From Lachnospiraceae bacterium MD329 (GTDB taxonomy: Bacteria; Bacillota; Clostridia; UBA1381): a DNA stretch of 64,000 nucleotides. Under the pieces are notes generated by a model. It did no database searches. It was not told where the DNA came from and worked only from the letters and a program-made list of their open reading frames with translations. This document shows positions 26,704-35,774 of this stretch, one piece after another. Each line of letters opens with the position of its first letter. Positions within the stretch are counted from its first letter, which is position 1. The DNA lies in assembly GCA_010206265.1 (NCBI GenBank), contig VIQV01000028.1, positions 32,027-96,026 on the forward strand. Direction: 5' to 3'. The position numbers and the translations under genes were made by a program.

Positions 26704-27387
26704 ATGTATTATTATGACGCGACATATATTTTAGTAATACTGGCATTTTTCCTGACGTTGTTTGCGTCCTTCGGCGTAAACGGCACATTTAAAAAGTATA
26801 ATGAGGTATTCAGTTCACGCGGTCTTACGGCTGCCGAAACGGCGAGAAAAATACTTGACGCAAACGGATTGCATAATATAAGCATTGAGCATATTGCAGG
26901 TGACCTTACAGATCATTATGACCCGAAAGAAAATGTTATACGTCTGTCGGACGCAACATTTAATTCTACTTCCGTAGCGGCAATCGGCGTGGCGGCGCAC
27001 GAGTGTGGGCACGCGGTTCAGCATCAGGTAGGATATACTCCGATAAAGGTGCGTAATGCTATTGTGCCTATTGTTAATATAAGCAACAGACTGTCAATGC
27101 CTATCTTTATTCTTGGTCTGATACTAAGCATAGGACCGCTTGCGATGGCAGGAGCCTTGCTTTTCGGTATGGTGCTTGTGTTTCAAGTGGTAACTCTGCC
27201 TACGGAAACAAACGCCTCGCGGAGAGCTATGAAAACACTTGAAGAAATGGCTATTTTAGAAGGTGACGAGCTTAAAGGCGCGCGAAAAACTTTGACAGCG
27301 GCGGCTATGACGTATGTTGCGGCTGTAGCGGCAACAGCGCTGCAGTTTTTACGTCTTGTAATGCTTGCAAACAGGCGGAGAAGATAA
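26704..27387 (+). CDS. membrane zinc metallopeptidase (YugP family)
   Basis: A 227-residue membrane protein of the Zn_peptidase_2/YugP family. It has an N-terminal hydrophobic helix, the metalloprotease motif HECGHAVQHQ near residue 100 (HExxH), two hydrophobic helices between about residues 125 and 165, and a third near the C-terminus. Conserved family parts are LTAAETARKILDANG, DHYDPKENVIRLS and PTETNASRRAM. Its role is not established; a position between fmt and rsmB is common in Clostridia. The stop overlaps the rsmB start by one base. Confidence 0.88.
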   Translation: MYYYDATYILVILAFFLTLFASFGVNGTFKKYNEVFSSRGLTAAETARKILDANGLHNISIEHIAGDLTDHYDPKENVIRLSDATFNSTSVAAIGVAAHECGHAVQHQVGYTPIKVRNAIVPIVNISNRLSMPIFILGLILSIGPLAMAGALLFGMVLVFQVVTLPTETNASRRAMKTLEEMAILEGDELKGARKTLTAAAMTYVAAVAATALQFLRLVMLANRRRR

Positions 27388-28643
27388 TGACAAATCCGAG
27401 AGAGCTTGCCTTAAAGGCAATATACGACATTGAATTTAACGGTGCATATTCAAATATGGCGCTTAAAAAGTACCTTAAAAGTGCTGACAACCGTGATAAA
27501 TCGCTTGTGACTGCGCTTGTATATGGTACAGTTGACAGAAAAATAACGCTTGATTATGTTATAGGAAGACTGTCAAAAATTAAAATAAAGAAAATATCAA
27601 AATATATTCTCATTATTTTGAGAATGGGAATATATCAGATGATGTATATGGATAAAATTCCAGACAGTGCGGCGGTAAACGAAAGCGTAAAGCTTGCGCG
27701 CCGTTACGGTCACGGAGCGTCCGTAGGTTTTGTAAATGGAGTGCTTCGTTCGGCGGCTGGATTCAATATAGAATATCCGAACGGCAAAACGGAGTATTTG
27801 TCTGTCAAATACTCGTTTCCGATGTGGCTTTGCGAAAAATGGCTTTCAGAGTTCGGGTTTGAATTTACCGAACAATTAATTGATTCATTCGGTAAAAGCG
27901 CACCGCTTACATTAAGACCGAATACACTTAAAATTACTGCCTCAGAACTATCAGACCGTCTTAATTCGGACGGAATAAATGCTGAAGTATATGACGGCGC
28001 AGTAGTGTGTGATGGGTTTGATATAGAACATAATGAATTATACAGGGACGGTTTTTTTACCATTCAGGACATAGCCGCGCAGCAGGCGGCAAAGATACTT
28101 AATCCTATAAGCGGCGATATGGTAATAGATATGTGCGCCGCTCCTGCAGGGAAAACAACGCATATGGCTGAACTTATGAAAAATACTGGGAAGATTTATG
28201 CGTTTGATATATATGAGCATAAAATTGAGCTTATAAAAAGAAATGCTGAAAGATTGGGCATAAAAATTATTGAACCAAGACTTTCGGACGGAGAAACGTA
28301 TGACGATAAGCTTTGCGGTACAGCAGATAAAGTTTTATGTGATGTTCCCTGTTCGGGGCTTGGAATAATCAGGCGTAAGCCGGAGATAAAATGGAACAGG
28401 GAGCAAAATACGGATTTACCGAAAATCCAGAGAAACATACTTAATAACGCCGCAGAATATCTTAAAATAGGCGGTGAGCTGCTCTATTCCACCTGTACTA
28501 TAGAAAATGAGGAAAACGGCGCGGTTACGGGCGCGTTTTTAAAGGATAACGGGAACTTTGAAAAAGTATATGAAAAGACTTATTATCCGCATATAGATAA
28601 TACTGATGGATTTTACATTTGTAAAATGAGAAGGAATAAATAA
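27387..28643 (+). CDS. rsmB: 16S rRNA (cytosine-967-C5)-methyltransferase
   Basis: A 418-residue RsmB/Sun protein. The N-terminal 130 residues form a NusB-like RNA-binding domain (NPRELALKAIYDIEFNGAYSN). The C-terminal methyltransferase has the SAM motif DMCAAPAGKTTHMAEL, the DVPCSGLGIIRRKPEIKW motif with the first catalytic cysteine, and LLYSTCTIENEEN with the nucleophilic cysteine. It modifies C967 of 16S rRNA. Start overlaps the upstream stop (TAATG), and its own stop overlaps the rlmN start by one base. Confidence 0.95.
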   Translation: MTNPRELALKAIYDIEFNGAYSNMALKKYLKSADNRDKSLVTALVYGTVDRKITLDYVIGRLSKIKIKKISKYILIILRMGIYQMMYMDKIPDSAAVNESVKLARRYGHGASVGFVNGVLRSAAGFNIEYPNGKTEYLSVKYSFPMWLCEKWLSEFGFEFTEQLIDSFGKSAPLTLRPNTLKITASELSDRLNSDGINAEVYDGAVVCDGFDIEHNELYRDGFFTIQDIAAQQAAKILNPISGDMVIDMCAAPAGKTTHMAELMKNTGKIYAFDIYEHKIELIKRNAERLGIKIIEPRLSDGETYDDKLCGTADKVLCDVPCSGLGIIRRKPEIKWNREQNTDLPKIQRNILNNAAEYLKIGGELLYSTCTIENEENGAVTGAFLKDNGNFEKVYEKTYYPHIDNTDGFYICKMRRNK

Positions 28644-29662
28644 TGATAGATTTAAAGGACCTTGATTATGATGAATTAACGGAATATCTTGTGTCAATCG
28701 GTGAAAAGAAATTCAGAGCAGAACAAATTTTTTCGTGGCTGCATAAGGGCGCGGAAAGCTATGACGAAATGACTAATTTGTCAAAGGCAACACGCGAGCG
28801 TCTTTTACAGGAAACATATGTTTCAACGCTTAAAATACGTGAAAAATATGTTTCAAAGATAGACGGTACAGTGAAATATTTGTTTGAGCTGCCTGACGGA
28901 AACTGTATAGAAAGCGTTGTAATGCGCTATCATCACGGTTTGACGATTTGCATATCAAGTCAGGTGGGCTGCCGAATGGGCTGCCGTTTTTGCGCGTCTA
29001 CAATAGGCGGACTTGTCAGAAGTCTTACTGCGGGGGAAATCCTGAATCAGGTAATTTTCGCGCAAAAGGATGTTGGCGAACGTATAAGCAATATTGTTAT
29101 GATGGGGATAGGAGAGCCACTTGACAATTTTGATAACGTTATTAAGTTTTTGCATAACGTAAATCACGAAAAAGGACTTAATATAGGCTACAGGCATATT
29201 ACAATTTCAACCTGCGGAGTTGTGCCTATGATATATCGTCTGGCAGAGGAAAAACTGCCGGTAACTCTTACAATATCGCTGCACGCTCCGAACAATGAGA
29301 TACGGGATACGATAATGCCTGTAAATCACAGGTATAAAATAGAGGAACTTTTAAAGGCTTGTAAAGCATATGCCGACACTACCGGTCGGAGAATAAGTTT
29401 TGAATATTCTCTTATTCACGGAGTAAACGACAGTATGGCAAATGCAGAGGAGCTTGCGAAAATAGCAGGTCCGCTGCACGCTCATATTAATCTGATACCG
29501 GTGAATAAAGTTGAAGAACGCGATTTTAAAAAAGGCAGCAGAGAGGAGATACAGGCTTTCTGCAAACGGCTTACGGAGCTTGGCATAAACGCAACAGTAA
29601 GACGTGAACTGGGAGCTGATATTCAGGCATCTTGTGGACAATTGCGTAAAAAAGTGTTATGA
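28643..29662 (+). CDS. rlmN: dual-specificity RNA methyltransferase RlmN
   Basis: A 339-residue radical SAM enzyme that methylates A2503 of 23S rRNA and A37 of some tRNAs. The cluster motif is CRMGCRFCAS. Also present are the N-terminal RAEQIFSWLHKGAESYDEMTNLSK domain, MMGIGEPLDNFDNV, SLHAPNNEIRDTIMPVN and, near the C-terminus, the methyl-carrying cysteine region RRELGADIQASCGQLR. It completes the rsmB-rlmN pair ahead of the prpC-prkC signalling genes. Confidence 0.96.
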   Translation: MIDLKDLDYDELTEYLVSIGEKKFRAEQIFSWLHKGAESYDEMTNLSKATRERLLQETYVSTLKIREKYVSKIDGTVKYLFELPDGNCIESVVMRYHHGLTICISSQVGCRMGCRFCASTIGGLVRSLTAGEILNQVIFAQKDVGERISNIVMMGIGEPLDNFDNVIKFLHNVNHEKGLNIGYRHITISTCGVVPMIYRLAEEKLPVTLTISLHAPNNEIRDTIMPVNHRYKIEELLKACKAYADTTGRRISFEYSLIHGVNDSMANAEELAKIAGPLHAHINLIPVNKVEERDFKKGSREEIQAFCKRLTELGINATVRRELGADIQASCGQLRKKVL

Positions 29663-29696
29663 TAGAAGAGTATTAAAGAAAGGCGGTGATTTTCGG

Positions 29697-30443
29697 ATGC
29701 GGTTTGGTGCGATAACCGATATAGGAATGCGCAGAAAAATAAATGAAGACAGTTATTGTATACATAATGAAGAGATATTTCCGTATGCTGTTGTGGCGGA
29801 CGGAATGGGAGGACATCAGGCAGGCGAAATTGCAAGCAGGATGGCTGTTGATATGATTGAGGATTATTTGAATAAAAACCTTAACGAGGCGCTTGACTAT
29901 GTAGAGGCAGGCGAAACCATAAGGCAGTCGTTTATATCGGCAAACAGTATCATATATAACTATGCGAAAAATCATTATAAGGTAATGGGAATGGGAACAA
30001 CGGCGACGCTTGCGATGATTTATCAGAACAAGATAATCACGGCAAATGTTGGTGACAGCAGAGCTTATAAGGTGAGTAATACTGATATACAGCAGCTTAC
30101 GAGGGATCATTCTTATGTTCAGGAGCTTGTTATGAGGGGAGAAATTAGTCCCGAAATGGCTAAACATCACCCCAAAAAGAATTACATAACGCGCGCTATG
30201 GGCGCGGAAGACACTGTAAAGGTTGACATATCTATTAAGCCGTATAACGGTGAAACACTTGTTCTTTGCAGTGACGGATTAACGAATTTTGTTGATGATG
30301 AAGAAATCCTGTCGCACGTAAAACGTAAAAAAGCCTTGCAGAAAAGCGCGGAGGACTTGACTGCGCTTGCAAATTCAAGGGGCGGCTCGGATAATATAAC
30401 GATTGTGGCTTTTGGAAAGGGAGAAAATAATAATGAACAGTGA
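29697..30443 (+). CDS. prpC: PP2C-type serine/threonine phosphatase
   Basis: A 248-residue PPM phosphatase that reverses phosphorylation by the kinase encoded next to it. The start MRFGAITDIGMRRKINEDSY matches PrpC/Stp1 enzymes, and the metal-binding aspartates are in VVADGMGGHQAGE, VGDSRAYK, LCSDGLTNFV and GGSDNITIV. I chose ATG 29697, preceded by AAAGGCGGTGAT; the longer upstream frame overlaps rlmN and lacks homology. It overlaps prkC by 11 bases. Confidence 0.95.
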   Translation: MRFGAITDIGMRRKINEDSYCIHNEEIFPYAVVADGMGGHQAGEIASRMAVDMIEDYLNKNLNEALDYVEAGETIRQSFISANSIIYNYAKNHYKVMGMGTTATLAMIYQNKIITANVGDSRAYKVSNTDIQQLTRDHSYVQELVMRGEISPEMAKHHPKKNYITRAMGAEDTVKVDISIKPYNGETLVLCSDGLTNFVDDEEILSHVKRKKALQKSAEDLTALANSRGGSDNITIVAFGKGENNNEQ

Positions 30444-32526
30444 TAATTTAGTCGGAAAGACTCTTGGAAATAGATATGATATGCTTGAGAAAATCGGAAC
30501 AGGCGGAATGGCTGTTGTATATAAAGCAAAAGATACTCTTTTAAACAGATATGTTGCAATTAAGCTTTTGCGTGATTCACTTGAGGACGAAAAGACTGTT
30601 GTATCAAACTTTATCAAAGAGGCTCAATCCTCTGCAAGTCTTGTACATAACAATATAGTGTCCGTTTACGACGTAGGCGAAGAAGACGGAATGAACTATA
30701 TGGTTATGGAGCACGTTGACGGTATAACGCTTAAGGAATATATAAAGCATAAAGGCGCACTGCCTTGGCAGGAGGCTTGTGATTTTGCCATACAGATAGG
30801 TCAGGGAATTAATGAGGCGCATGCTATAAATATAATACATCGTGATATAAAACCTCAGAATATACTGATAACAAAGGATAAGACGCTTAAGGTAACGGAC
30901 TTCGGTATTGCCCGCGCGGTTGCAGGTGAAACCACTGTTGTGGGCGGCAGCGCATTGGGTTCGGTTCATTATATTTCTCCAGAGCAGGCACGCGGCGGAT
31001 TTACAGACGCGCGCAGTGACATTTATTCGCTTGGAATAGTGCTGTATGAAATGCTTACTGGAAAGGTGCCGTTTGACGGAGACAGCGCGGTAAGCGTGGC
31101 GCTTATGCACCTTGAAAAAGACCCTGTAAACGTTAAGTGCGTAAATATGGACATACCTACAGACCTTGCGTATGTAACAATGAAGGCAATTTCAAAAGAC
31201 CAGCCTTCGCGTTATCAGAACGTACAGGAACTCGTGGACGACCTTCACGCGGTTCTTGCAGACGAGCCCTTGCCGAGCCGTGAGGAGATGTATCGTCAGA
31301 CGCTGAAAGAACAGCAGGCTGAGGCAGGCGACTTTGATATGGACGAAGATAATGATTTGGACGTGATAGAAATTTCAGATTTTGCGGACGAGGAGGAAGA
31401 AATTCCCCAGAGAGGACGCACAAACAGAAAAACGGAAGTAAAGAAAAAGAATAAGAAACAGAAAAAAGAGGACAGAATTGCCGCTGTACTGGCAGTTTCA
31501 ACAATTGTTGTACTAATGCTTATTGCCGCAGGTGTATATCTGTTCCTGAATATGAGTAAAGAGGCGGTAGTACCCGACTTCTCAAATATGACAATTGAAC
31601 AGGCTACTGCTGAGGCAGAAAAGGCAGGTTTAAAAATCGCTGATGAAATAGAGTATTCTTTATCTGACGTTGTATTGGAAAACTGCGTAATATCTCAGGA
31701 CCCTGCGGCGAAAAAGGTTGTAAAGAAGAACAGTGACATTAAGCTTATTGTTTCGATAGGTTCGTCTGGCGGTAATATTGCGGCGCCGAACGTTGTAAAC
31801 AAGACATTTGAGGACGCTGTAACGGAGATTATCAACGCAGGTCTGAACTATACGGTTAAGGAGGAAATGTCAGAGGACGTACCTGACGGATATGTAATAC
31901 GCCAAACGCCGCTTGCAGGTACAAAGCTTAACAAGGACGATATTATAAATCTTCATATATGCAGAAAAAATGCAGGTATGCCGACGGCAACCCCGACTAA
32001 TGAACGCGTATCGGTACCGAGCATTGTCGGTTTGGGAAGAGAACAGGCAGAGGCAACTCTTCAGGCAAACGGACTTAGTCTGGGAAGCGTGTCAAGAAGA
32101 GCGTCCACATCACCTGAGGGAACTGTCATATCTCAGAGTCCGAATATCGGAAAAACAGCTCCGAAAGGGTCGTTTGTAAGCGTTGTAATTTCAAGCGGAG
32201 CTGAAAGTACGGCTCAGGAACCTACACAGGCACCGAATCAGCCGTCTGACAACAATCCGGTACAGCCTGATACAGGTACAGAGTCTAATCAGGGAGGTTC
32301 GGGAGAAGGTGAAAAAACTACGCGTACCTTTACTGTAAAAATTCCTGAAACGGCAAATGACACTGTTGATGTTGAAATTGTCGTAAACGGTAAATCAGTT
32401 CATAATGAACCGCATTCAAAATCAGAAGGTACAGTTTCGGTTGACCTTAAAGGTACAGGCACCGCAGCGGTGCAGGCTTATATAGACGGCAGCAAGGTAA
32501 GTGACAGAACAATCAACTTTGATTAA
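30433..32526 (+). CDS. prkC: PASTA-domain eukaryotic-type Ser/Thr kinase
   Basis: A 697-residue membrane kinase (PrkC/StkP family) that senses muropeptides or lipid II and regulates growth and wall synthesis. The cytoplasmic kinase domain covers about residues 10-275 with GTGGMAVVYKA, HRDIKPQNIL, DFGIARAV and the APE-like SPEQA. An acidic/basic linker is followed by one transmembrane helix near 351-373, then three PASTA repeats (about 378-590) and a Thr/Gln/Pro-rich linker to an extra C-terminal beta domain of about 65 residues. ATG 30433 follows AAGGGAG. Coupled to prpC by an 11-base overlap. Confidence 0.96.
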   Translation: MNSDNLVGKTLGNRYDMLEKIGTGGMAVVYKAKDTLLNRYVAIKLLRDSLEDEKTVVSNFIKEAQSSASLVHNNIVSVYDVGEEDGMNYMVMEHVDGITLKEYIKHKGALPWQEACDFAIQIGQGINEAHAINIIHRDIKPQNILITKDKTLKVTDFGIARAVAGETTVVGGSALGSVHYISPEQARGGFTDARSDIYSLGIVLYEMLTGKVPFDGDSAVSVALMHLEKDPVNVKCVNMDIPTDLAYVTMKAISKDQPSRYQNVQELVDDLHAVLADEPLPSREEMYRQTLKEQQAEAGDFDMDEDNDLDVIEISDFADEEEEIPQRGRTNRKTEVKKKNKKQKKEDRIAAVLAVSTIVVLMLIAAGVYLFLNMSKEAVVPDFSNMTIEQATAEAEKAGLKIADEIEYSLSDVVLENCVISQDPAAKKVVKKNSDIKLIVSIGSSGGNIAAPNVVNKTFEDAVTEIINAGLNYTVKEEMSEDVPDGYVIRQTPLAGTKLNKDDIINLHICRKNAGMPTATPTNERVSVPSIVGLGREQAEATLQANGLSLGSVSRRASTSPEGTVISQSPNIGKTAPKGSFVSVVISSGAESTAQEPTQAPNQPSDNNPVQPDTGTESNQGGSGEGEKTTRTFTVKIPETANDTVDVEIVVNGKSVHNEPHSKSEGTVSVDLKGTGTAAVQAYIDGSKVSDRTINFD

Positions 32527-32543
32527 ACTCGTTTGAGGTGTTT

Positions 32544-33407
32544 ATGAAAGGAACAATAATAAAAGGTATAGGAGGCTTTTACTATGTAAAGGCCTCTGAC
32601 AATGTATACGAATGTAAAGCCCGCGGAGTGTTTAGAAAAAAACGTATCACACCTACAATAGGTGATGTGGTTGAGATTGAAACAAGCGGTGAAAAGGGAA
32701 GTATTGTTGATATCCTTGACAGGCGGTCGTATCTTGTACGTCCTCCTGTAGCCAATATTGACACAATGCTTCTGGTGGTTGCGGCGGCAGCGCCCGAACC
32801 GAGTTTGTTTCTTATAGACAAAATGCTGGTAAATGCTGAAATCAATAACATACACCCTGTATTGTGTATAAATAAAACAGACCTTGAGAAAAGAAATGAT
32901 ATAAAGAAACTTTATGAAAACGCAGGTTATGAAGTATTCTGTGTAAGCGCGGAAAAGAATAAAGGAACAGATAAACTGAAAAAGTATCTCAGCGGTAGGA
33001 CAACGGCTTTTGCCGGACTGTCGGGCGTAGGTAAATCCAGTCTTTTAAGCATAATTACAGAGGATACGCTTGAAACAGGCGACGTTTCGGAAAAAATACA
33101 GCGAGGCAGACACACAACACGTCACGTGGAGTTGTTTGAGCTTAATAATGGAGGTTTTGTGCTTGATACACCGGGTTTCAGTTCACTTGAGCTTGAGGGG
33201 ATAAAAGCGGACGAGCTGTGGGAATACTTCCCTGAAATGAGAAATCACCGTGACGAGTGCCGTTTTAGGGGGTGCTCACATATAAACGAACCTGACTGCG
33301 TTATCAAAAATAAGGTGGAATCAGGAGAAATTGCGTCTACGCGCTATGGAAGCTATACACAGCTTTACAAACAACTAAAATCAGTAAAGGAATGGGAAAA
33401 GAAATGA
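32544..33407 (+). CDS. rsgA: ribosome small-subunit-dependent GTPase RsgA
   Basis: A 287-residue circularly permuted GTPase that helps 30S maturation. An N-terminal OB domain (KGTIIKGIGGFYYVKASD) precedes the permuted G motifs: NKTDLEK (G4), GLSGVGKSSLL (G1), and DTPGFSS (G3). The C-terminal zinc-binding helix region CRFRGCSHINEPDCVIK is intact. ATG 32544 follows TTGAGGTG; the GTG 6 bases earlier is part of that site. Overlaps rpe by 4 bases. Confidence 0.96.
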   Translation: MKGTIIKGIGGFYYVKASDNVYECKARGVFRKKRITPTIGDVVEIETSGEKGSIVDILDRRSYLVRPPVANIDTMLLVVAAAAPEPSLFLIDKMLVNAEINNIHPVLCINKTDLEKRNDIKKLYENAGYEVFCVSAEKNKGTDKLKKYLSGRTTAFAGLSGVGKSSLLSIITEDTLETGDVSEKIQRGRHTTRHVELFELNNGGFVLDTPGFSSLELEGIKADELWEYFPEMRNHRDECRFRGCSHINEPDCVIKNKVESGEIASTRYGSYTQLYKQLKSVKEWEKK

Positions 33408-34033
33408 TACTTTCACCGTCTATATTGTCGGCGGACTTCGGCATACTTGCCGAACAGATAAAAAAAGCGGAAAATGCCGGAGCAGAATGGCTTCATATTG
33501 ATGTAATGGACGGTCATTTTGTGCCGAATATATCATTTGCTATGCCTGTTATAAAATCAATCCGCAAATACACGGATATGTTTTTTGATGTGCATTTAAT
33601 GATAGATAAACCTGAAAGGTATATAGAAGAATTTATAAAGTCGGGGGCGGACGGAGTGACGTTTCATATCGAGGCGACCGAAAAACCTCGCGAATGTATA
33701 GAGCTTATCAGGAAGTATAATAAACTTGTCGGAATTTCACTCAATCCAAATACAGACGTATCGGCTATTGAGGAATATCTTTCGGAGGTTGATATGGTTC
33801 TTGTTATGAGCGTTGAACCGGGATACGGAGGTCAGAAATACATAACTTCGGTAAATGAAAAAATACGTTATCTGCGTAATAAACTCGGCGAAGATTTTAA
33901 AATTGAGGTTGACGGTGGTATAAATGCCTATAATATTGATACTGCAATTAATGCAGGCGCAAATATAATTGTTGCAGGTACAGCAGTATTTAACGACGAT
34001 ATTGAAGGTTCGGTAAAGGGGCTGATGAGATAA
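33404..34033 (+). CDS. rpe: ribulose-phosphate 3-epimerase
   Basis: A 209-residue TIM-barrel enzyme of the pentose phosphate pathway, interconverting ribulose 5-phosphate and xylulose 5-phosphate. Signatures are SPSILSADFG, HIDVMDGHFVPNISFAMPVI with metal/catalytic residues, DVHLMI, VMSVEPGYGGQKYI, and the phosphate-binding VDGGIN and GTAVF loops. I chose ATG 33404, which overlaps the rsgA stop; an in-frame ATG at 33392 is possible. The thiN gene follows with a one-base overlap. Confidence 0.95.
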   Translation: MILSPSILSADFGILAEQIKKAENAGAEWLHIDVMDGHFVPNISFAMPVIKSIRKYTDMFFDVHLMIDKPERYIEEFIKSGADGVTFHIEATEKPRECIELIRKYNKLVGISLNPNTDVSAIEEYLSEVDMVLVMSVEPGYGGQKYITSVNEKIRYLRNKLGEDFKIEVDGGINAYNIDTAINAGANIIVAGTAVFNDDIEGSVKGLMR

Positions 34034-34641
34034 TGCGCGCTCTGATAATTGGTAACGGCGATATAAAAAATTATGATAATATAATGCGAAAAATCGGCAG
34101 AACTGATCTGATAATATGTGCAGACGGAGGATATAACCACGCGAAAAAAATGGGTATAACGCCCGATGTGCTGATAGGCGACCTTGACAGCGCAATCGGT
34201 TATGAGAATATTAAGAACAGAGTAGAGTATCCTACTCGAAAGGATTTTACAGACGGCGAGCTTGCCGTTATGTATGCCGAGGAACACGGTTGTGACAGTG
34301 TGGTTATGGTTGGAATGACGGGAGACCGTCTTGACCATACCTTTGCGGATATTATGCTTTTAAACAAGTGTAAGGACGGTGTGGTAATCGACGATAATAA
34401 TGCAATATATCTTTTGAGGGATAGACTTATAATTAACGGCAGGAGCGGTCAGACATTGTCAATTATACCTGTAACCGCCGACGCACGGGGAATAAGCACA
34501 AGTGGACTTGAATATCCGCTTGACAATGAAACGCTGTATTTTTCGTCTACACGAGGTATAAGCAACGTAATGACAGCGGACACCTGCGAAATAACAATAA
34601 AGGAAGGGCTTGCCCTTGTAGTAAAGGTTGATAGGGTATGA
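34033..34641 (+). CDS. thiN: thiamine pyrophosphokinase
   Basis: A 202-residue kinase converting thiamine to thiamine diphosphate. Visible family motifs are ICADGGYNHAKKMGITPDVLIGDLDS, DFTDGELAVMYAEEHG and GMTGDRLDHTFADIMLL, ending with the beta-rich C-terminal domain (RGISTSGLEYPLDNETL). Its location after rsgA-rpe is the common Firmicutes order. A 4-base overlap links it to a cysteine desulfurase gene. Confidence 0.94.
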   Translation: MRALIIGNGDIKNYDNIMRKIGRTDLIICADGGYNHAKKMGITPDVLIGDLDSAIGYENIKNRVEYPTRKDFTDGELAVMYAEEHGCDSVVMVGMTGDRLDHTFADIMLLNKCKDGVVIDDNNAIYLLRDRLIINGRSGQTLSIIPVTADARGISTSGLEYPLDNETLYFSSTRGISNVMTADTCEITIKEGLALVVKVDRV

Positions 34642-35774
34642 ATGAAATAATATATCTTGATAATGCGGCAACGACAAAACCTTCGGAGGCTGCATTGTCG
34701 GCAATGATGAAATCGGCTGAAATGTTCGGTAATCCGTCGTCACTGCACGGACTGGGACTTGCCGCTGAAAAGCTTATGCGTGACGCGCGCAAAATTATCG
34801 GAGGTATGCTCGGTACCAACGAAAAGACAGTATTTTTCACATCAGGAGGAACAGAGGCAAACAATACGGCTGTATTCGGAGCGGCGCAGGCGCGAAAAAA
34901 GCTCGGAACAAAGCTGATTACGACCCAAATTGAGCACCCTTCTGTTTTAGAGGCTTTTAGGCAGATGGAGAAACAGGGGTTTAACGTCGTATACCTTGAT
35001 GTACTTCCTGACGGAAGAATTGACCTTGACGCACTAAGAAAGACTGCCGATAAGGAAACTACACTTGTAAGCATAATGTATGTCAATAATGAAACAGGAG
35101 TCATACAGCCGGTTGCAGAGGTGAAAGAGATTTTAAGAAAACAGTCGCCAAATGCGGTTTTTCATTCTGACTGTGTGCAGGCTTTCGGGAAAATAGATGT
35201 GAAAATGAATAAAATCGGAGCAGATATGATTACCGTAAGCAGTCATAAAATACACGGTCTAAAAGGTACGGGTGCGCTATGTATAAATGACATTCGGAAA
35301 ATACGCCCCCTGCTCTATGGCGGCGAACAGCAGAATGAAATTCGTCCTGGTACTGAAAATGTCGGGGGAATACTTGCGTTTGCAGCAGCAGCAGAGGAAT
35401 GCGGTACCGATAATTCACGATTGATTGGTCTGCGTAATTTAATGAAGAGCCAATTGATGAATATACCTGATATAAAGATAAACGGTTCAGACGAGTATAA
35501 TTCCGGAAGTATTCTGAATGTATCGTTTACAGGAATAAAAGCGGAGATACTTCTGCACGCTCTTGAGGCGCGGGGCGTATATGTTTCTACAGGTTCTGCC
35601 TGCTCAAGTCATAAACCGCAGCCGAGCCACGTTCTTACAGCTATGGGTCTTTCCAAAAAGGAGGTTGAAGGAGCGGTAAGGTTTAGCTTTGATACATTGA
35701 CTACCGATTCAGAGGTGATTAAAGCCGCTGAAATTACAGAAGCAGAGGTAAAAGCGATAAGGAGATTTATGTAG
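34638..35774 (+). CDS. cysteine desulfurase, IscS/NifS-like
   Basis: A 378-residue PLP enzyme that takes sulfur from cysteine. It starts with IYLDNAATTKPS, has the PLP lysine in SSHKIHGLKGTGA (Lys about residue 204), the PLP-contact HSDCVQAFGKID, and the mobile-loop cysteine in STGSACSSHKPQPSH. The next gene, thiI, begins directly after its stop codon, so it most likely supplies persulfide sulfur to ThiI for 4-thiouridine in tRNA, like the NifZ-ThiI pair of Bacillus. A more general Fe-S role is possible, but no IscU is near. Confidence 0.93.
   Translation: MNEIIYLDNAATTKPSEAALSAMMKSAEMFGNPSSLHGLGLAAEKLMRDARKIIGGMLGTNEKTVFFTSGGTEANNTAVFGAAQARKKLGTKLITTQIEHPSVLEAFRQMEKQGFNVVYLDVLPDGRIDLDALRKTADKETTLVSIMYVNNETGVIQPVAEVKEILRKQSPNAVFHSDCVQAFGKIDVKMNKIGADMITVSSHKIHGLKGTGALCINDIRKIRPLLYGGEQQNEIRPGTENVGGILAFAAAAEECGTDNSRLIGLRNLMKSQLMNIPDIKINGSDEYNSGSILNVSFTGIKAEILLHALEARGVYVSTGSACSSHKPQPSHVLTAMGLSKKEVEGAVRFSFDTLTTDSEVIKAAEITEAEVKAIRRFM

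Noticed and set aside
33990..34040. TPP riboswitch near thiN
   Set aside because: thiN starts within the rpe stop codon, leaving no leader, and no THI-box sequence was seen.
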